From contig NZ_JACOFW010000001.1 in NCBI RefSeq assembly GCF_014284305.1, positions 419,511 to 483,510 of the forward strand: DNA of 64,000 nucleotides, read 5' to 3'. The stretch comes from Affinundibacterium seohonense (lineage in GTDB: Bacteria; Pseudomonadota; Gammaproteobacteria; Burkholderiales; Burkholderiaceae_D). A program made the translations under genes and the position numbers. Shown here piece after piece: positions 40,323 through 49,767 of the stretch (position 1 is its first letter; the number at the start of each line of letters is the position of its first letter). The notes below the pieces were generated by a model. That model worked only from the letters and a program-made list of their open reading frames with translations. It was not told the DNA's origin and ran no database searches.

Positions 40323-41315
40323 ATGACATCACCGCTGATGCATCCATCCCAAGCATTATTTCAAGATCAAGCAGCGCCGATTTTTTTACCAGTGTGTGAT
40401 CACTATGCTGGATCAGAAAAATTGATGTTGAAGTCATTGAGTCTGCAAAACGAGCTCGGACCAGTATTTGATATTACATTTGACTGTGAAGATGGCGCAG
40501 CCGTTGGCAATGAATTCGCTCACATACAAATGTTGACGCAGATCATTGCGTCTGACGACAATCAATTTAATCGTATTGGCGTGCGCGTTCACCATCTCGA
40601 CCATCCATCATTTCAGCAAGATATCGAACAACTTTTGCGTTCCCGCGAAGCCTGTGAAAAACTCGCTTACATTGTACTTCCTAAAGTGAATACGGCGAAT
40701 GAAGTCCGCACAGCCATTGATACCATAAACCAGTTATCGCAAATCCATAACCGCAAAGCGATACCAATACATCTACTGATAGAAACACAGAGTGCATTGG
40801 CAAACGTGCAGGCCTTAGCCGCAATCCCTCAAGTTGAGTGTTTGTCATTCGGCATTATGGATTTCGTATCATCTCATTGGGGTGCCATTCCAGCTAGCGC
40901 AATGCGTTCGCCAGCTCAATTCACCCATCCACTTGTGATGCGTGCAAAACTTGAAATCGCAGCAGCTTGTCATTTGTATGGCAAAGTGCCATCCCACAGC
41001 GTCACCACGGATTTTAAAGACCCATCGATCACGCTCAGTGATGCAACCAGAGCGAGTCAAGAGTTTGGTTTCGCGAGGATGTGGAGTATCCATCCTAATC
41101 AAATTAAACCGATTGTTAAGGGAATGGCACCACGTAGTGCCGAAATTAATGAAGCAGTCGCGATTTTGACCTCTGCGCAAGAAAATCAATGGGGACCAAT
41201 AGAATTACACGGTCGCCTGCATGACAGAGCCAGTTATCGTTATTATTGGACTGTCTTAAAGAAAGCAAGTATGAGTGGCGTCAATCTGCCTGAAGGTGCA
41301 CAATACTTGGTCTAA
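40323..41315 (+). CDS. HpcH/HpaI aldolase / CitE-like CoA-ester lyase
   Basis: A 330-residue TIM-barrel lyase of the CitE/malyl-CoA lyase superfamily. The metal and substrate segment is FDITFDCEDGAAVGNE, with the catalytic Asp and Glu, followed later by IPIHLLIETQSAL (metal Glu) and the C-terminal MWSIHPNQIKPI loop. No citD or citF gene is near, so it is not a classical citrate lyase. Cleavage of malyl-CoA or a related CoA ester is the family's usual activity. It lies between mdh and acnA on the same strand. The start has only a weak ribosome site (GATCGATTA). Confidence 0.82.
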   Translation: MTSPLMHPSQALFQDQAAPIFLPVCDHYAGSEKLMLKSLSLQNELGPVFDITFDCEDGAAVGNEFAHIQMLTQIIASDDNQFNRIGVRVHHLDHPSFQQDIEQLLRSREACEKLAYIVLPKVNTANEVRTAIDTINQLSQIHNRKAIPIHLLIETQSALANVQALAAIPQVECLSFGIMDFVSSHWGAIPASAMRSPAQFTHPLVMRAKLEIAAACHLYGKVPSHSVTTDFKDPSITLSDATRASQEFGFARMWSIHPNQIKPIVKGMAPRSAEINEAVAILTSAQENQWGPIELHGRLHDRASYRYYWTVLKKASMSGVNLPEGAQYLV

Positions 41316-41369
41316 GCAATCTCTTAGTCGGAACCTAAATCGCAATTTTTGAAATACTGAAGGGGCATC

Positions 41370-41873
41370 ATGAAAACATCACCATTATTACAGCAGACAC
41401 TGGCCAAATTACTGATCACTTTATGTGCTTCTGGCTTATCAGTATCTGCAGTCGCATCCGATGCGACAACTAGCCCTAGCTCGGTAAAAAAACAAGTCAA
41501 AGCAAAACCGACAAAAGTTGCTAAGGCAAATAACAAAAATACAGAGACCGATACATCTGAACCAGAGCCAAATATCGAAAAAAGTGCAGACACCGAATAC
41601 AAATGCGAACTTGGGAACTCACTGGTAATGTATGAGCATCCAGAAGATAACCAAAGTTTAGCCATGCGCTGGAGAAATCGTCTGTACAAATTAACTCGCG
41701 TGGAAACTTCCACTGGTGCACATCGCTTTGAAAATCAAAAAATTGGTTTGGTGTGGATTAACATTCCATCAAAAGGCATGTTGCTCGACTCACGCCGCGG
41801 CCAACAATTAGCGAATGAGTGCAGAAGTACAAAGATCGCAAGCTTAGAAACAAGCGACACACAAATTAAGTAA
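41370..41873 (+). CDS. Secreted MliC-like (lysozyme-inhibitor-type) protein
   Basis: A 167-residue exported protein with a signal peptide (residues about 1-30, ending SAVAS), a Lys/Thr-rich linker and a C-terminal domain starting YKCELGNSLVMYEH and ending LANECRS. The paired cysteines and the RLYKLTRVETSTGAHRFE strand pattern resemble MliC, the membrane- or periplasm-bound inhibitor of C-type lysozyme. The match is by pattern and is not certain. No lipobox is seen, so it would be soluble in the periplasm. It lies 54 bp after the citrate-lyase-like gene, with AGGGG before the ATG. Confidence 0.6.
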   Translation: MKTSPLLQQTLAKLLITLCASGLSVSAVASDATTSPSSVKKQVKAKPTKVAKANNKNTETDTSEPEPNIEKSADTEYKCELGNSLVMYEHPEDNQSLAMRWRNRLYKLTRVETSTGAHRFENQKIGLVWINIPSKGMLLDSRRGQQLANECRSTKIASLETSDTQIK

Positions 41874-41959
41874 GACTCAAACAAGTTAATCTAAACGTTT
41901 CAATCTTTAAATCCGTATCACCTCACTTCATTGTTCATCATCGAATATAAGGAACAGCC

Positions 41960-44695
41960 ATGAGCCAAGCAAACTATCAAGACGCGTTTAAAACGCTGAA
42001 AGATTTCAAAATCACAGACACTAAGAAAGGTAAATTCTTTTCTTTGCCTGCACTGGAAAAAAATCTAGGCATCAAAGTATCACGCTTACCGATTTCCATC
42101 CGTATCGTGTTGGAATCCGTTTTGCGTAACTGCGACGGCAAAAAAGTGACTGAAGAACACGTCAAGCAATTGGCTAACTGGGGTGCAACTGCGGCGCGTA
42201 CGGATGAAATTCCATTCGTTGTTTCTCGCGTGGTATTGCAAGACTTTACTGGCGTCCCTTTACTGGCTGACTTGGCTGCAATGCGTAATGTCGCAGCAAA
42301 ACAAGGCAAAAATCCAAAGAACATTGAACCATTGGTCCCAGTTGATTTGGTCGTCGATCACTCCGTACAAATCGATCATTTCCGTGAAAAGAAAGCACTT
42401 GATTTGAACATGAAACTGGAATTCCAACGCAATAACGAGCGTTACCAGTTTATGAAATGGGGCATGCAAGCTTTTGATACGTTCGGCGTGGTTCCTCCAG
42501 GTTTTGGTATCGTGCATCAAGTCAATCTTGAGTACTTGGCACGTGGCGTACACAAAGCATCTGATGCAAAGAAAAACGATGTCTACTACCCAGATACTTT
42601 GGTAGGTACAGATTCCCACACAACGATGATCAACGGTATCGGCGTTGTTGGCTGGGGCGTGGGCGGTATCGAAGCCGAAGCTGGTATGCTCGGTCAACCA
42701 GTTTACTTCCTGACACCAGACGTTGTTGGCGTGAATTTGACTGGCGCATTGCGTGAAGGTTGTACCGCGACGGATCTGGTTTTGACGATCACAGAAATGC
42801 TGCGCAAAGCCAAAGTTGTTGGTAAGTTTGTTGAATTCTTCGGCGAAGGCACTCGCACATTGTCACTCACTGACCGCGCAACGATCGCTAACATGGCACC
42901 AGAATACGGCGCGACCATGGGCTTCTTCCCTGTTGATGAAGCGACCATCGATTACTTCAAAGGCACAGGCCGTACTAAAGCAGAAATCGACGCATTCGAA
43001 GGCTATTTCAAAGCACAAAAAATGTTCGGTATCCCTAAAAAAGGCGACATCGATTACACGACAGAATTGTCATTAGATTTGTCCACAGTTGCACCATCAT
43101 TAGCTGGTCCAAAACGTCCACAAGATCGTATTGAAATCGGCAACGTCAAATCGACTTTCTCTGATTTGTTCAGCAAGCCAACTTCCGAAAGTGGCTTCAA
43201 TAAGAAAGCAGAAGATTTGACAGCGGTGTACACCAATACCGATGGCGTCAAAGTGAAAAACGGCGACATCTTGATCGCGGCAATCACGTCATGCACAAAC
43301 ACTTCCAATCCTAGCGTGCTATTAGCAGCTGGTTTGTTAGCGAAAAAAGCAGTTGAAGCTGGCTTGAAAGTGTCTCCACACATCAAGACTTCATTAGCGC
43401 CAGGATCTCGCGTAGTAACGAAGTATTTGGAAGCAGCTGGCTTGTTGCCATATTTGGAAAAACTCGGTTTTGGCGTGACAGCTTATGGCTGTACAACATG
43501 TATCGGTAACGCAGGCGATTTGACTCCAGCAATGAACGAAGCGATCGTCGCGAACGACATCGTTGCAGCAGCTGTGTTGTCTGGCAATCGTAACTTCGAA
43601 GCACGTATTCACCCGAACATTCGCTCCAACTTCTTGGCATCGCCTCCGTTGGTAGTCGCTTACGCGATCGCTGGCAACATGAACAAAGATTTGATGACGG
43701 AACCTGTTGGTCGCGTCAAAGGCAAAGACATTTTCTTGGGCGATATCTGGCCAACTAGCGCAGAGATCAACAAGTTAATGAAGTTCGCGATGAATTCTAA
43801 AACATTCAAAGAGAACTACGCAGACGTTAAGGGTGCTCCAGGCAAGTTGTGGGAAGACATCAAAGGCGTGGCTGAAGGTCAAGTCTACGACTGGCCAAGT
43901 TCCACCTATATCGCAGAACCACCATTCTTCGCTGACTTCACAATGGAACCAAAAGCAGCGGCGACTGGCATCACTGGCGCACGTGCTCTGGGCGTATTCG
44001 GTGACTCGATCACGACTGATCACATCTCCCCTGCTGGTTCAATTAAAGAATCTAGCCCAGCTGGTAAATGGTTGAAAGAACACGGCGTATTGAAAGCTGA
44101 TTTCAATTCCTACGGTTCACGTCGTGGTAATCATGAAATCATGATGCGCGGTACGTTTGCTAACGTTCGTATCAAGAACTTGATGATCCCAGCGAAGGAA
44201 GATGGATCTCGCGTAGAAGGTGGCGAAACTTTATTCCAACCGACTGGCGAGCCAATGGCGATCTATGATGCTGCGATGAAGTATGTTGCAGAAGGCACGC
44301 CAACTATGATCTTCGGTGGTGAAGAATACGGTACAGGTTCATCACGTGACTGGGCTGCAAAAGGTACGCAATTGTTGGGCGTGAAAGCGGTTATCGCTAA
44401 GTCGTTCGAACGTATTCACCGTTCTAATTTGGTTGGTATGGGCGTATTGCCTTTGCAATTCATCGGTACAGATGGTGTTGATTCTTTGGGCATCACAGGC
44501 AATGAATCTTTCGACTTGAAAGGTATCGAAAACGATATCAAGCCACAACAAGAAGTGACTTTGGTCATCAATCGCGCTGATGGTAGCAAACAAGAAGTGA
44601 AAGTCTTGTTGCGCATCGATACACCAATCGAAGTTGACTACTACAAACACGGCGGCATCTTGCCATTCGTGTTGCGTCAATTGCTGGCTGCGTAA
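41960..44695 (+). CDS. acnA: Aconitate hydratase A
   Basis: A 911-residue monomeric aconitase of the AcnA/IRP type that isomerises citrate to isocitrate. The [4Fe-4S] cysteines are in [15 protein letters not shown] and [13 protein letters not shown]. Active-site segments [26 protein letters not shown] and [16 protein letters not shown] are also present. AAGGAACAGCC precedes the ATG. It follows the MliC-like gene by 86 bp and ends in a strong terminator. With gltA, mdh, sdh and odh nearby it supplies another step of the cycle. Confidence 0.97.
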   Translation: MSQANYQDAFKTLKDFKITDTKKGKFFSLPALEKNLGIKVSRLPISIRIVLESVLRNCDGKKVTEEHVKQLANWGATAARTDEIPFVVSRVVLQDFTGVPLLADLAAMRNVAAKQGKNPKNIEPLVPVDLVVDHSVQIDHFREKKALDLNMKLEFQRNNERYQFMKWGMQAFDTFGVVPPGFGIVHQVNLEYLARGVHKASDAKKNDVYYPDTLVGTDSHTTMINGIGVVGWGVGGIEAEAGMLGQPVYFLTPDVVGVNLTGALREGCTATDLVLTITEMLRKAKVVGKFVEFFGEGTRTLSLTDRATIANMAPEYGATMGFFPVDEATIDYFKGTGRTKAEIDAFEGYFKAQKMFGIPKKGDIDYTTELSLDLSTVAPSLAGPKRPQDRIEIGNVKSTFSDLFSKPTSESGFNKKAEDLTAVYTNTDGVKVKNGDILIAAITSCTNTSNPSVLLAAGLLAKKAVEAGLKVSPHIKTSLAPGSRVVTKYLEAAGLLPYLEKLGFGVTAYGCTTCIGNAGDLTPAMNEAIVANDIVAAAVLSGNRNFEARIHPNIRSNFLASPPLVVAYAIAGNMNKDLMTEPVGRVKGKDIFLGDIWPTSAEINKLMKFAMNSKTFKENYADVKGAPGKLWEDIKGVAEGQVYDWPSSTYIAEPPFFADFTMEPKAAATGITGARALGVFGDSITTDHISPAGSIKESSPAGKWLKEHGVLKADFNSYGSRRGNHEIMMRGTFANVRIKNLMIPAKEDGSRVEGGETLFQPTGEPMAIYDAAMKYVAEGTPTMIFGGEEYGTGSSRDWAAKGTQLLGVKAVIAKSFERIHRSNLVGMGVLPLQFIGTDGVDSLGITGNESFDLKGIENDIKPQQEVTLVINRADGSKQEVKVLLRIDTPIEVDYYKHGGILPFVLRQLLAA

Positions 44696-44718
44696 TCTAG
44701 GATAGTAAAAGGAGAAAT

Positions 44719-44755
44719 AAGGGATGAAGCTTTAAGGTTTTATCCCTTTTTTTTG
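44719..44755 (+). terminator. Strong terminator after acnA
   Basis: AAGGGAT/ATCCCTT stem with added G-T and A-T pairs (44719-44728 with 44739-44748), followed by eight or nine T residues. The 247-bp gap between acnA and the cupin gene otherwise shows nothing. Confidence 0.9.
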
Positions 44756-44942
44756 TGGCATTGAGGATAAGTGCCGAGAACAAAATTTATAGGGTCGATA
44801 AAACACGCGCGGGCAGATCTTTGATAAACCACAAAAGCTAGCTCAAATACGATGTTAGTATTTAAGCGAATGCGTTGTCGATTTCATGCTTGCCATATGA
44901 TTTATCTTCTCGCTTTCCCAGTTTTTGATACGGTGCTCGAAC

Positions 44943-45362
44943 ATGTCACAGCCAAAACTAGCCTCAAATTTTATAGTTCTAGACTCGAATCAAACAGCAA
45001 CAGAGTTGCCCGTTACAGATCGAATCTACGAGGAGCTCGATGCGAATTTTGGACAATTTAAAGCGTGCTTACTGGTCTCGGAATATACATTTTCTACCGA
45101 TTGGGTGTCATGGGAAATGCACCCAAACGGTGACGAAACTCTTTACCTAATTTCGGGAAAGGCGACTCTGCTTTTGTACTCAAAAGGCGTAGAAAGCCGG
45201 ATTGAGTTTAACTCGCCAGGTAGTTTTGCGATCATACCCAAAGGCACCTGGCACACGGCCTTGGTTGAAACGCACTGTACGATTTTATTTATTACGCCTG
45301 GCGAAGGCACAATAAACGGATCGGATCCGCGTCCCGCAGAAGATTACATGGCGAATTCCTAG
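44943..45362 (+). CDS. Cupin-domain protein
   Basis: A 139-residue single-domain cupin. The first motif is WEMHPNGDETLYLISGKATLLL, with His and Glu placed for metal binding, and the second is GSFAIIPKGTWHTALV, with the closing His. It may be a small enzyme, isomerase or sugar/ligand-binding regulator; nothing specific can be claimed. I chose the ATG at 44943 (MSQPKLASNFI); the frame opens at a TTG six codons before. It stands alone, 73 bp before the small membrane-protein gene. Confidence 0.78.
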   Translation: MSQPKLASNFIVLDSNQTATELPVTDRIYEELDANFGQFKACLLVSEYTFSTDWVSWEMHPNGDETLYLISGKATLLLYSKGVESRIEFNSPGSFAIIPKGTWHTALVETHCTILFITPGEGTINGSDPRPAEDYMANS

Positions 45363-45434
45363 CGGTCGCGATTGCAATGAAGTTTTAATGTTTGTATTTT
45401 TTTGTTTCTTTTTAATTTAGCAAAGGGAGTCTTT

Positions 45435-45698
45435 ATGTGGAAAGCACTAGTAGGTTTTTTAGTTTTCGCAGCAATCGCTTTATTCTTTATTTTCAAAGCT
45501 GGTGACAAGATGGATATGCAGGGTGAAGCTGGCGCACATTCGGGCGCGGCCTCTGAGCATGTTTCTGCACCTGCTGCATCTGCTCCGGCAAGTACGCCTG
45601 TACCGGTAGTAGACACTGCTGCATCAACAGCATCCGTGCCAGCAACCCCAGCAACCGACCCAAGTCCAGCTGCGGCTTCTGCTTCAGCAAGCAAATAA
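45435..45698 (+). CDS. Small single-span membrane protein, Ala/Pro/Ser-rich tail
   Basis: An 87-residue protein with one N-terminal membrane segment (residues 4-22, ALVGFLVFAAIALFFIF), a short AGDKMDM junction and a low-complexity tail of Ala, Ser, Pro and Thr ending SASASK. Similar small proteins with the same (FKAGDKxDM) junction occur widely in Burkholderiales, but no function is known. The ATG at 45435 has AAAGGGAG seven bases upstream; the longer open frame starting at 45402 lacks a ribosome site. A bidirectional terminator follows. Confidence 0.7.
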   Translation: MWKALVGFLVFAAIALFFIFKAGDKMDMQGEAGAHSGAASEHVSAPAASAPASTPVPVVDTAASTASVPATPATDPSPAAASASASK

Positions 45699-45717
45699 GT
45701 AGTCAATCGACTAAAAC

Positions 45718-45751
45718 AAAAGCCAGACTTCTAAGATAAAGTCTGGCTTTT
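45718..45751. terminator. Bidirectional terminator
   Basis: AAAAGCCAGACTT/AAGTCTGGCTTTT stem (45718-45730 with 45739-45751) with flanking A- and T-rich sequence between converging genes. Confidence 0.85.
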
Positions 45752-45798
45752 GTCTATACAGAACCATTAAATCTCAAATCCTATTCGGATTTTTCGGT

Positions 45799-46278
45799 CT
45801 ATGTGCTTGCAAAACTCAACAAATCATCTCCAACCAAACGATATTTAACCCATTCCGCCTGCGCCTTAGCACCGACAGAGTCATAAAAATCAATTGCGGG
45901 CTGATTCCAGTCTAAGACGCTCCATTCGAAACGACCGCAGCCCTCTTCCACCGCGATTTGCGCCAAGTGACGCAGCAAAAACTTACCAGCGCCCAAGCCG
46001 CGATGTTTCAGCGATACGTACAGATCTTCTAAATAGAGGCCTTTTTTGCCTTGCCAAGTGGAGTAATTGTAGAAATAAACTGCGAAGCCGATCGCCTCGC
46101 CATTCATTTCACAAATCAGCGCTTTAGCTGGTGAGTCGGCAGAGAAAATACTGCTTTCAATTTCTGCGATACTAGCCGTAACTTCATGCTCGGCTTTCTC
46201 ATACACGGCGAGCTCAACAATAAATCCATGAATGATGGCTGCATCTGAGGGGACAGCTTTTCGAATAACAAGTGACAA
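45799..46278 (-). CDS. GNAT N-acetyltransferase, diamine (SSAT)-like
   Basis: A 159-residue acetyltransferase. The central LEDLYVSLKHRGLGAGKFLLRHLAQIA carries the acetyl-CoA loop RGLGAG, and the segment GCGRFEWSVLDWNQPAIDFYDSVGA is the mark of spermidine/spermine or thialysine acetyltransferases. It may acetylate polyamines or lysine analogues; the exact amine is unknown. The start is a TTG at 46278, since GAGG lies six bases before it and no ATG occurs near the N-terminus. The metC-like gene ends close on the other side, 27 bp away, and both are on the minus strand. Confidence 0.85.
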   Translation of the reverse strand: MSLVIRKAVPSDAAIIHGFIVELAVYEKAEHEVTASIAEIESSIFSADSPAKALICEMNGEAIGFAVYFYNYSTWQGKKGLYLEDLYVSLKHRGLGAGKFLLRHLAQIAVEEGCGRFEWSVLDWNQPAIDFYDSVGAKAQAEWVKYRLVGDDLLSFAST

Positions 46279-46305
46279 AATAAACCTCGACTAATTTTTG
46301 AAAAT

Positions 46306-47475
46306 TTAAAGTGCTTTCAAAGATTGCTCGATATCGGCAATCAAATCTTCCACATCTTCTAAACCAATATTGAAACGCACTAGTATGCCCTTGGCGCTCC
46401 AAGTTTGGCGCATGCTTTCTATACGATATGGGACGCACAAACTATGCGAACCACCCCAACTAAAACCAATTTTGAAGAGCTTCAATTGATTCACGAATTG
46501 GTCGGTTTGCGCTTCTGTAAATTTCTCATCAAAGAGCACGGAAAATAAGCCACCCGCGCCATTGAAATCACGTTTCCAAACATCGTGACCCGGGCAATCA
46601 TCCCACGCAGGATGAAGTACTTTCGCGATTTCTGGACGGCTCTTCAACCACGCTGCGACTTTGCGCGCTGCTATATCATGTGCTTCAAAACGCAGCTTCA
46701 TGCTTTGCAAACCACGCAGCACCAGGTACACATCATCCATCCCCACACCAAAACCCAAACGCATGTGTGCCATCAGTAAGCGATTATTTAACTCTGCATC
46801 TTTGGTAATCACAGCGCCCATCAACACATCTGAGCCACCGCTTTGATATTTTGTCAACGCTTGCATGGAAATATCGACTCCGTGCTCGAAGGGCTTATAT
46901 GCGATGCCTGCAGACCAAGTATTGTCCAACGCGACTAATACCCCTTTGCTATGCGCAGCAGCACAGATTGCTGGTACATCAGCGACTTCCATCGATACCG
47001 AACCAGGTGCTTCAGTCCAGATTAATTTGGTGTTGGGCAAAATCAAATCGGCGATATCTGCGCCAATCATCGGGTCATAGAAACGAACGCTAATACCAAA
47101 ACTTCGTTTAAGCCATGCCCCTTGGTCTTTGTTTGGACCATAGGCATTATCGGGCACCAAAACATCATCGCCCGTTTCGAGAAACGCCATATTCACCAAA
47201 GTGATCGCGGCTAAGCCACTAGGTGCGAGCACGCAGTGGTTACCACCTTCAATTTGAGCAATCTCGCCTTCTAATTGAAAGCTGGTTGGTGTGCCGTGCA
47301 AGCCATAGGTGTAAGTCGATTTGTTTAGCCAACTGCGCGCACGCATTGCTTCGACATCTTTAAATAAAACCGTAGAGGCATGATGAATTGCAGCGGGAAA
47401 AGCGGAAAACCCATCTGGCACTTCATAAGCAGGATGAACAATCGCGGTACTTGAACCTTGTTGTTTGCTAGTCAT
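46306..47475 (-). CDS. metC: Cystathionine beta-lyase
   Basis: A 389-residue PLP enzyme of the Cys/Met metabolism family. The Schiff-base lysine is in QALTKYQSGGSDVLMGAV, and the region LHGTPTSFQLEGEIAQIEGG with EAPGSVSMEVAD is typical of MetC rather than of cystathionine gamma-synthase. It splits cystathionine to homocysteine, ammonia and pyruvate in methionine synthesis. I chose the ATG at 47475 (MTSKQQGSS); the open frame begins 15 codons earlier with a hydrophobic stretch that does not belong to the family. The GNAT gene follows after 27 bp. Confidence 0.88.
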   Translation of the reverse strand: MTSKQQGSSTAIVHPAYEVPDGFSAFPAAIHHASTVLFKDVEAMRARSWLNKSTYTYGLHGTPTSFQLEGEIAQIEGGNHCVLAPSGLAAITLVNMAFLETGDDVLVPDNAYGPNKDQGAWLKRSFGISVRFYDPMIGADIADLILPNTKLIWTEAPGSVSMEVADVPAICAAAHSKGVLVALDNTWSAGIAYKPFEHGVDISMQALTKYQSGGSDVLMGAVITKDAELNNRLLMAHMRLGFGVGMDDVYLVLRGLQSMKLRFEAHDIAARKVAAWLKSRPEIAKVLHPAWDDCPGHDVWKRDFNGAGGLFSVLFDEKFTEAQTDQFVNQLKLFKIGFSWGGSHSLCVPYRIESMRQTWSAKGILVRFNIGLEDVEDLIADIEQSLKAL

Positions 47476-47525
47476 AATAATGTCGTTAAAAAATCTTAAA
47501 ATCAATAAAAAAACAGACAAAAAAT

Positions 47526-47545
47526 AGGGGCGAAAATTCGCCCCT
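47526..47545 (-). terminator. Terminator after rimO
   Basis: AGGGGCGA/TCGCCCCT stem (47526-47533 with 47538-47545) with ATTTTTTG following on the minus strand, between the rimO stop and the metC start. Confidence 0.8.
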
Positions 47546-47566
47546 CTACATTACACAATACGAAAC

Positions 47567-48949
47567 TTAAATTGCCTCGCCCCACAAATCGTGAGCATCA
47601 GCAGCGGTGATTTTTACTTCAACAAACTCACCGACTTTCAACTTGCGATGTGGTTCGAATGGCGGCTTGACGTAAACGACACCATCAATCTCTGGTGCAT
47701 CCGCCGAACTGCGACCAACACCGCCGCTACGATCGAGGCTATCGATGAGCACACGCATCGTCTTGCCAACTTTCGCTTGCAAACGTTTTTTAGAAATCGT
47801 CTCTTGCAATTCCATCACGCGACGACGACGATCTTCACGTACCTCATCTGGCAATTGGTTAGCGAGTTCGTTGGCGGTTGCACCATCAACTGGGGAGTAA
47901 GCGAAACAGCCTAAACGATCAATCTCAGCTTCTTTCAAAAAATCTAAAAGATATTCAAATTCTTCTTCTGTCTCCCCCGGGAAGCCCGCGATGAAGGTGG
48001 AACGAATCGTAATTTCCGGGCACATTTCGCGCCAAGCTTTGATGCGTTCAATATTCTTCTCACCACTTGCCGGACGCTTCATGCGTTTCAATACATCTGG
48101 ATGGGCATGCTGCAAAGGAACATCGAGGTAAGGTAGAACGTGTCCATTATTCATGAATGGAATGATCTGATCGACATGTGGGTAAGGATAAACGTAGTGG
48201 AGACGCACCCAGGCGTCGTATCGCTTGGCGAGTTCACCGAGTGCTTCAACCAGTTGTGTCATATGTGTTTTGACTGGCTTACCGTCCCAGAAACCAGTAC
48301 GGAATTTCACATCAACACCGTACGCACTAGTATCTTGAGAAATAACCAGCAATTCTTTGACGCCAGCTTTGAACAAATTCTCCGCTTCGACCATCACCTC
48401 ACCAATTGGACGAGACACTAAATCACCGCGCATGGATGGAATAATGCAGAAGCTGCAACGATGGTTGCAGCCTTCAGAAATCTTTAAATAAGCAAAATGT
48501 TTTGGTGTGAGCTTAACACCTTGTGCTGGCACCAAATCAATGAAAGGCTCATGCGGTTTTGGCAAATGCAAATGTACTGCACTCATCACTTCTGTCAACG
48601 CGTGTGGTCCGGTGACCGCCAAAACTTTCGGATGTATGCTTTTAATCAGATCATTGCCATCTGCATCTTTTTTCGCACCCAAACAGCCTGTAACGATGAC
48701 TTTGCCATTTTCACTAAGCGCCTCAGCGATGGCATCTAACGACTCCTGAACGGCAGCATCGATAAATCCACACGTATTCACGACCACTAAATCAGCACCA
48801 TCATAAGACTTGGCCGTTTCGTAACCTTCTGCACGCAATTGTGTGAGGATTTGTTCTGAATCGACTAGCGCTTTCGGGCACCCGAGGGAGACAAAGCCAA
48901 CTTTTGGCGCGACTGGCGTAGATAGGGGGATAATAGTTTCGTTAGACAT
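47567..48949 (-). CDS. rimO: Ribosomal protein S12 methylthiotransferase RimO
   Basis: A 460-residue radical-SAM methylthiotransferase acting on the conserved Asp of ribosomal protein S12. The N-terminal UPF0004 domain starts [17 protein letters not shown]. The radical-SAM cluster is [16 protein letters not shown] (CX3CX2C), and a C-terminal TRAM domain is present. The start at 48949 has no Shine-Dalgarno sequence and lies only 9 bp after a terminator-like stem. The preceding phaR gene is on the same strand. Confidence 0.94.
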   Translation of the reverse strand: MSNETIIPLSTPVAPKVGFVSLGCPKALVDSEQILTQLRAEGYETAKSYDGADLVVVNTCGFIDAAVQESLDAIAEALSENGKVIVTGCLGAKKDADGNDLIKSIHPKVLAVTGPHALTEVMSAVHLHLPKPHEPFIDLVPAQGVKLTPKHFAYLKISEGCNHRCSFCIIPSMRGDLVSRPIGEVMVEAENLFKAGVKELLVISQDTSAYGVDVKFRTGFWDGKPVKTHMTQLVEALGELAKRYDAWVRLHYVYPYPHVDQIIPFMNNGHVLPYLDVPLQHAHPDVLKRMKRPASGEKNIERIKAWREMCPEITIRSTFIAGFPGETEEEFEYLLDFLKEAEIDRLGCFAYSPVDGATANELANQLPDEVREDRRRRVMELQETISKKRLQAKVGKTMRVLIDSLDRSGGVGRSSADAPEIDGVVYVKPPFEPHRKLKVGEFVEVKITAADAHDLWGEAI

Positions 48950-48951
48950 AA

Positions 48952-48986
48952 TAAAAAAGGATACAAAGCAATTCGCTATTGTACCC
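48952..48986 (-). terminator. Terminator of phaR abutting the rimO start
   Basis: On the minus strand GGGTACAA/TTGTATCC (48979-48986 with 48959-48966, one G-U pair) is followed by six T residues directly before the rimO ATG. It would stop phaR transcription or act as a leader attenuator for rimO. Confidence 0.65.
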
Positions 48987-49046
48987 TTTCTAAGCTACTT
49001 ACTACAGCTTGGACGACGATAGATTCGCCGCAAGCGTTTGAATTCA

Positions 49047-49598
49047 TTACTTTTTCTTATCATCTGGCACGAATGGGAATCCAAACATATTTTTTGATTG
49101 GCTCTGCATCTGCTCTTGCATTTGTACAAATAAATTTTTACTTTGATCGATGTAGTTACCCATCATGCCTTGCATCATTGGGCCTTGCACATTCATAAAC
49201 TGGGTCCACATTTCAGGACTAAATGGCTTGCCTTCTACGCCGCCACTCGCGCCTTCGGTGAGTTTATTTTGAATATCAATGAATGCCTGAATGTTCTTTT
49301 CTAAATACGAGCCCATCATGCCTTGCATGGCGTGGCCGTAATAACGAATAATTTGCGCCAAAGCGACGCTAGAAAACATAGGCGCACCACCCGCCTCCGC
49401 TTCTAAAATGATTTGCAACAAAATACTACGCGTTAAATCTTCGCCCGTTTTCGCGTCGACCACAGCAAAATCATCATTCTCCATAACGAATTGCTTGACA
49501 TCGACCAAGGTGATATAGCTACTGGTTTGCGTGTCATATAAGCGACGATTTGGGTATTTCTTAATCAAATGCTTGCTTATTTTTCTTGTGCTATTCAT
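49047..49598 (-). CDS. phaR: Polyhydroxyalkanoate synthesis repressor PhaR
   Basis: A 183-residue regulator that binds both DNA and polyhydroxybutyrate granules and represses phasin and pha genes. The N-terminal PHB/PHA accumulation-regulator domain is recognisable from HLIKKYPNRRLYDTQTSSYITLVDVKQFV. Two repeated helical segments with MMGSYLEKNIQAFIDIQ and MMGNYIDQSKNLFVQMQ follow. I chose the ATG at 49598 (MNSTRKIS), as GAGAA precedes it; an upstream ATG at 49622 is also in frame. It follows phaC-phaB after a 169-bp gap with candidate operators. Confidence 0.93.
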   Translation of the reverse strand: MNSTRKISKHLIKKYPNRRLYDTQTSSYITLVDVKQFVMENDDFAVVDAKTGEDLTRSILLQIILEAEAGGAPMFSSVALAQIIRYYGHAMQGMMGSYLEKNIQAFIDIQNKLTEGASGGVEGKPFSPEMWTQFMNVQGPMMQGMMGNYIDQSKNLFVQMQEQMQSQSKNMFGFPFVPDDKKK

Positions 49599-49683
49599 TG
49601 CATTCTCGTTCAAAAACTGCATTAAAAAATAAAACTAAGATGCTTACGACAGACTACCATGCCCGTAAACATCTTAAGGGAAC

Positions 49684-49730
49684 TTTGCACTACGCAAATC
49701 TGCGTGAAGCAGCATGGCACTTAGTGCAAA
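49684..49730. promoter_or_regulatory. Nested inverted repeats upstream of phaR
   Basis: TTTGCACTA (49684-49692) and TAGTGCAAA (49722-49730) are exact complements. Between them lies CTGC-N5-GCAG (49700-49712) and, overlapping, TTTGC-N5-GCAAA. TGC/GCA palindromes resemble PhaR sites known in other bacteria. It could equally be a phaB terminator stem. Confidence 0.5.
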
Positions 49731-49767
49731 ATTCTTGGGAATAGTTCATTTGCGAAAGGCCAAATGA

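Noticed and set aside
44852..45061. 69-residue frame before the cupin gene
   Set aside because: It overlaps the cupin start in another frame, has no ribosome site and no recognisable pattern.
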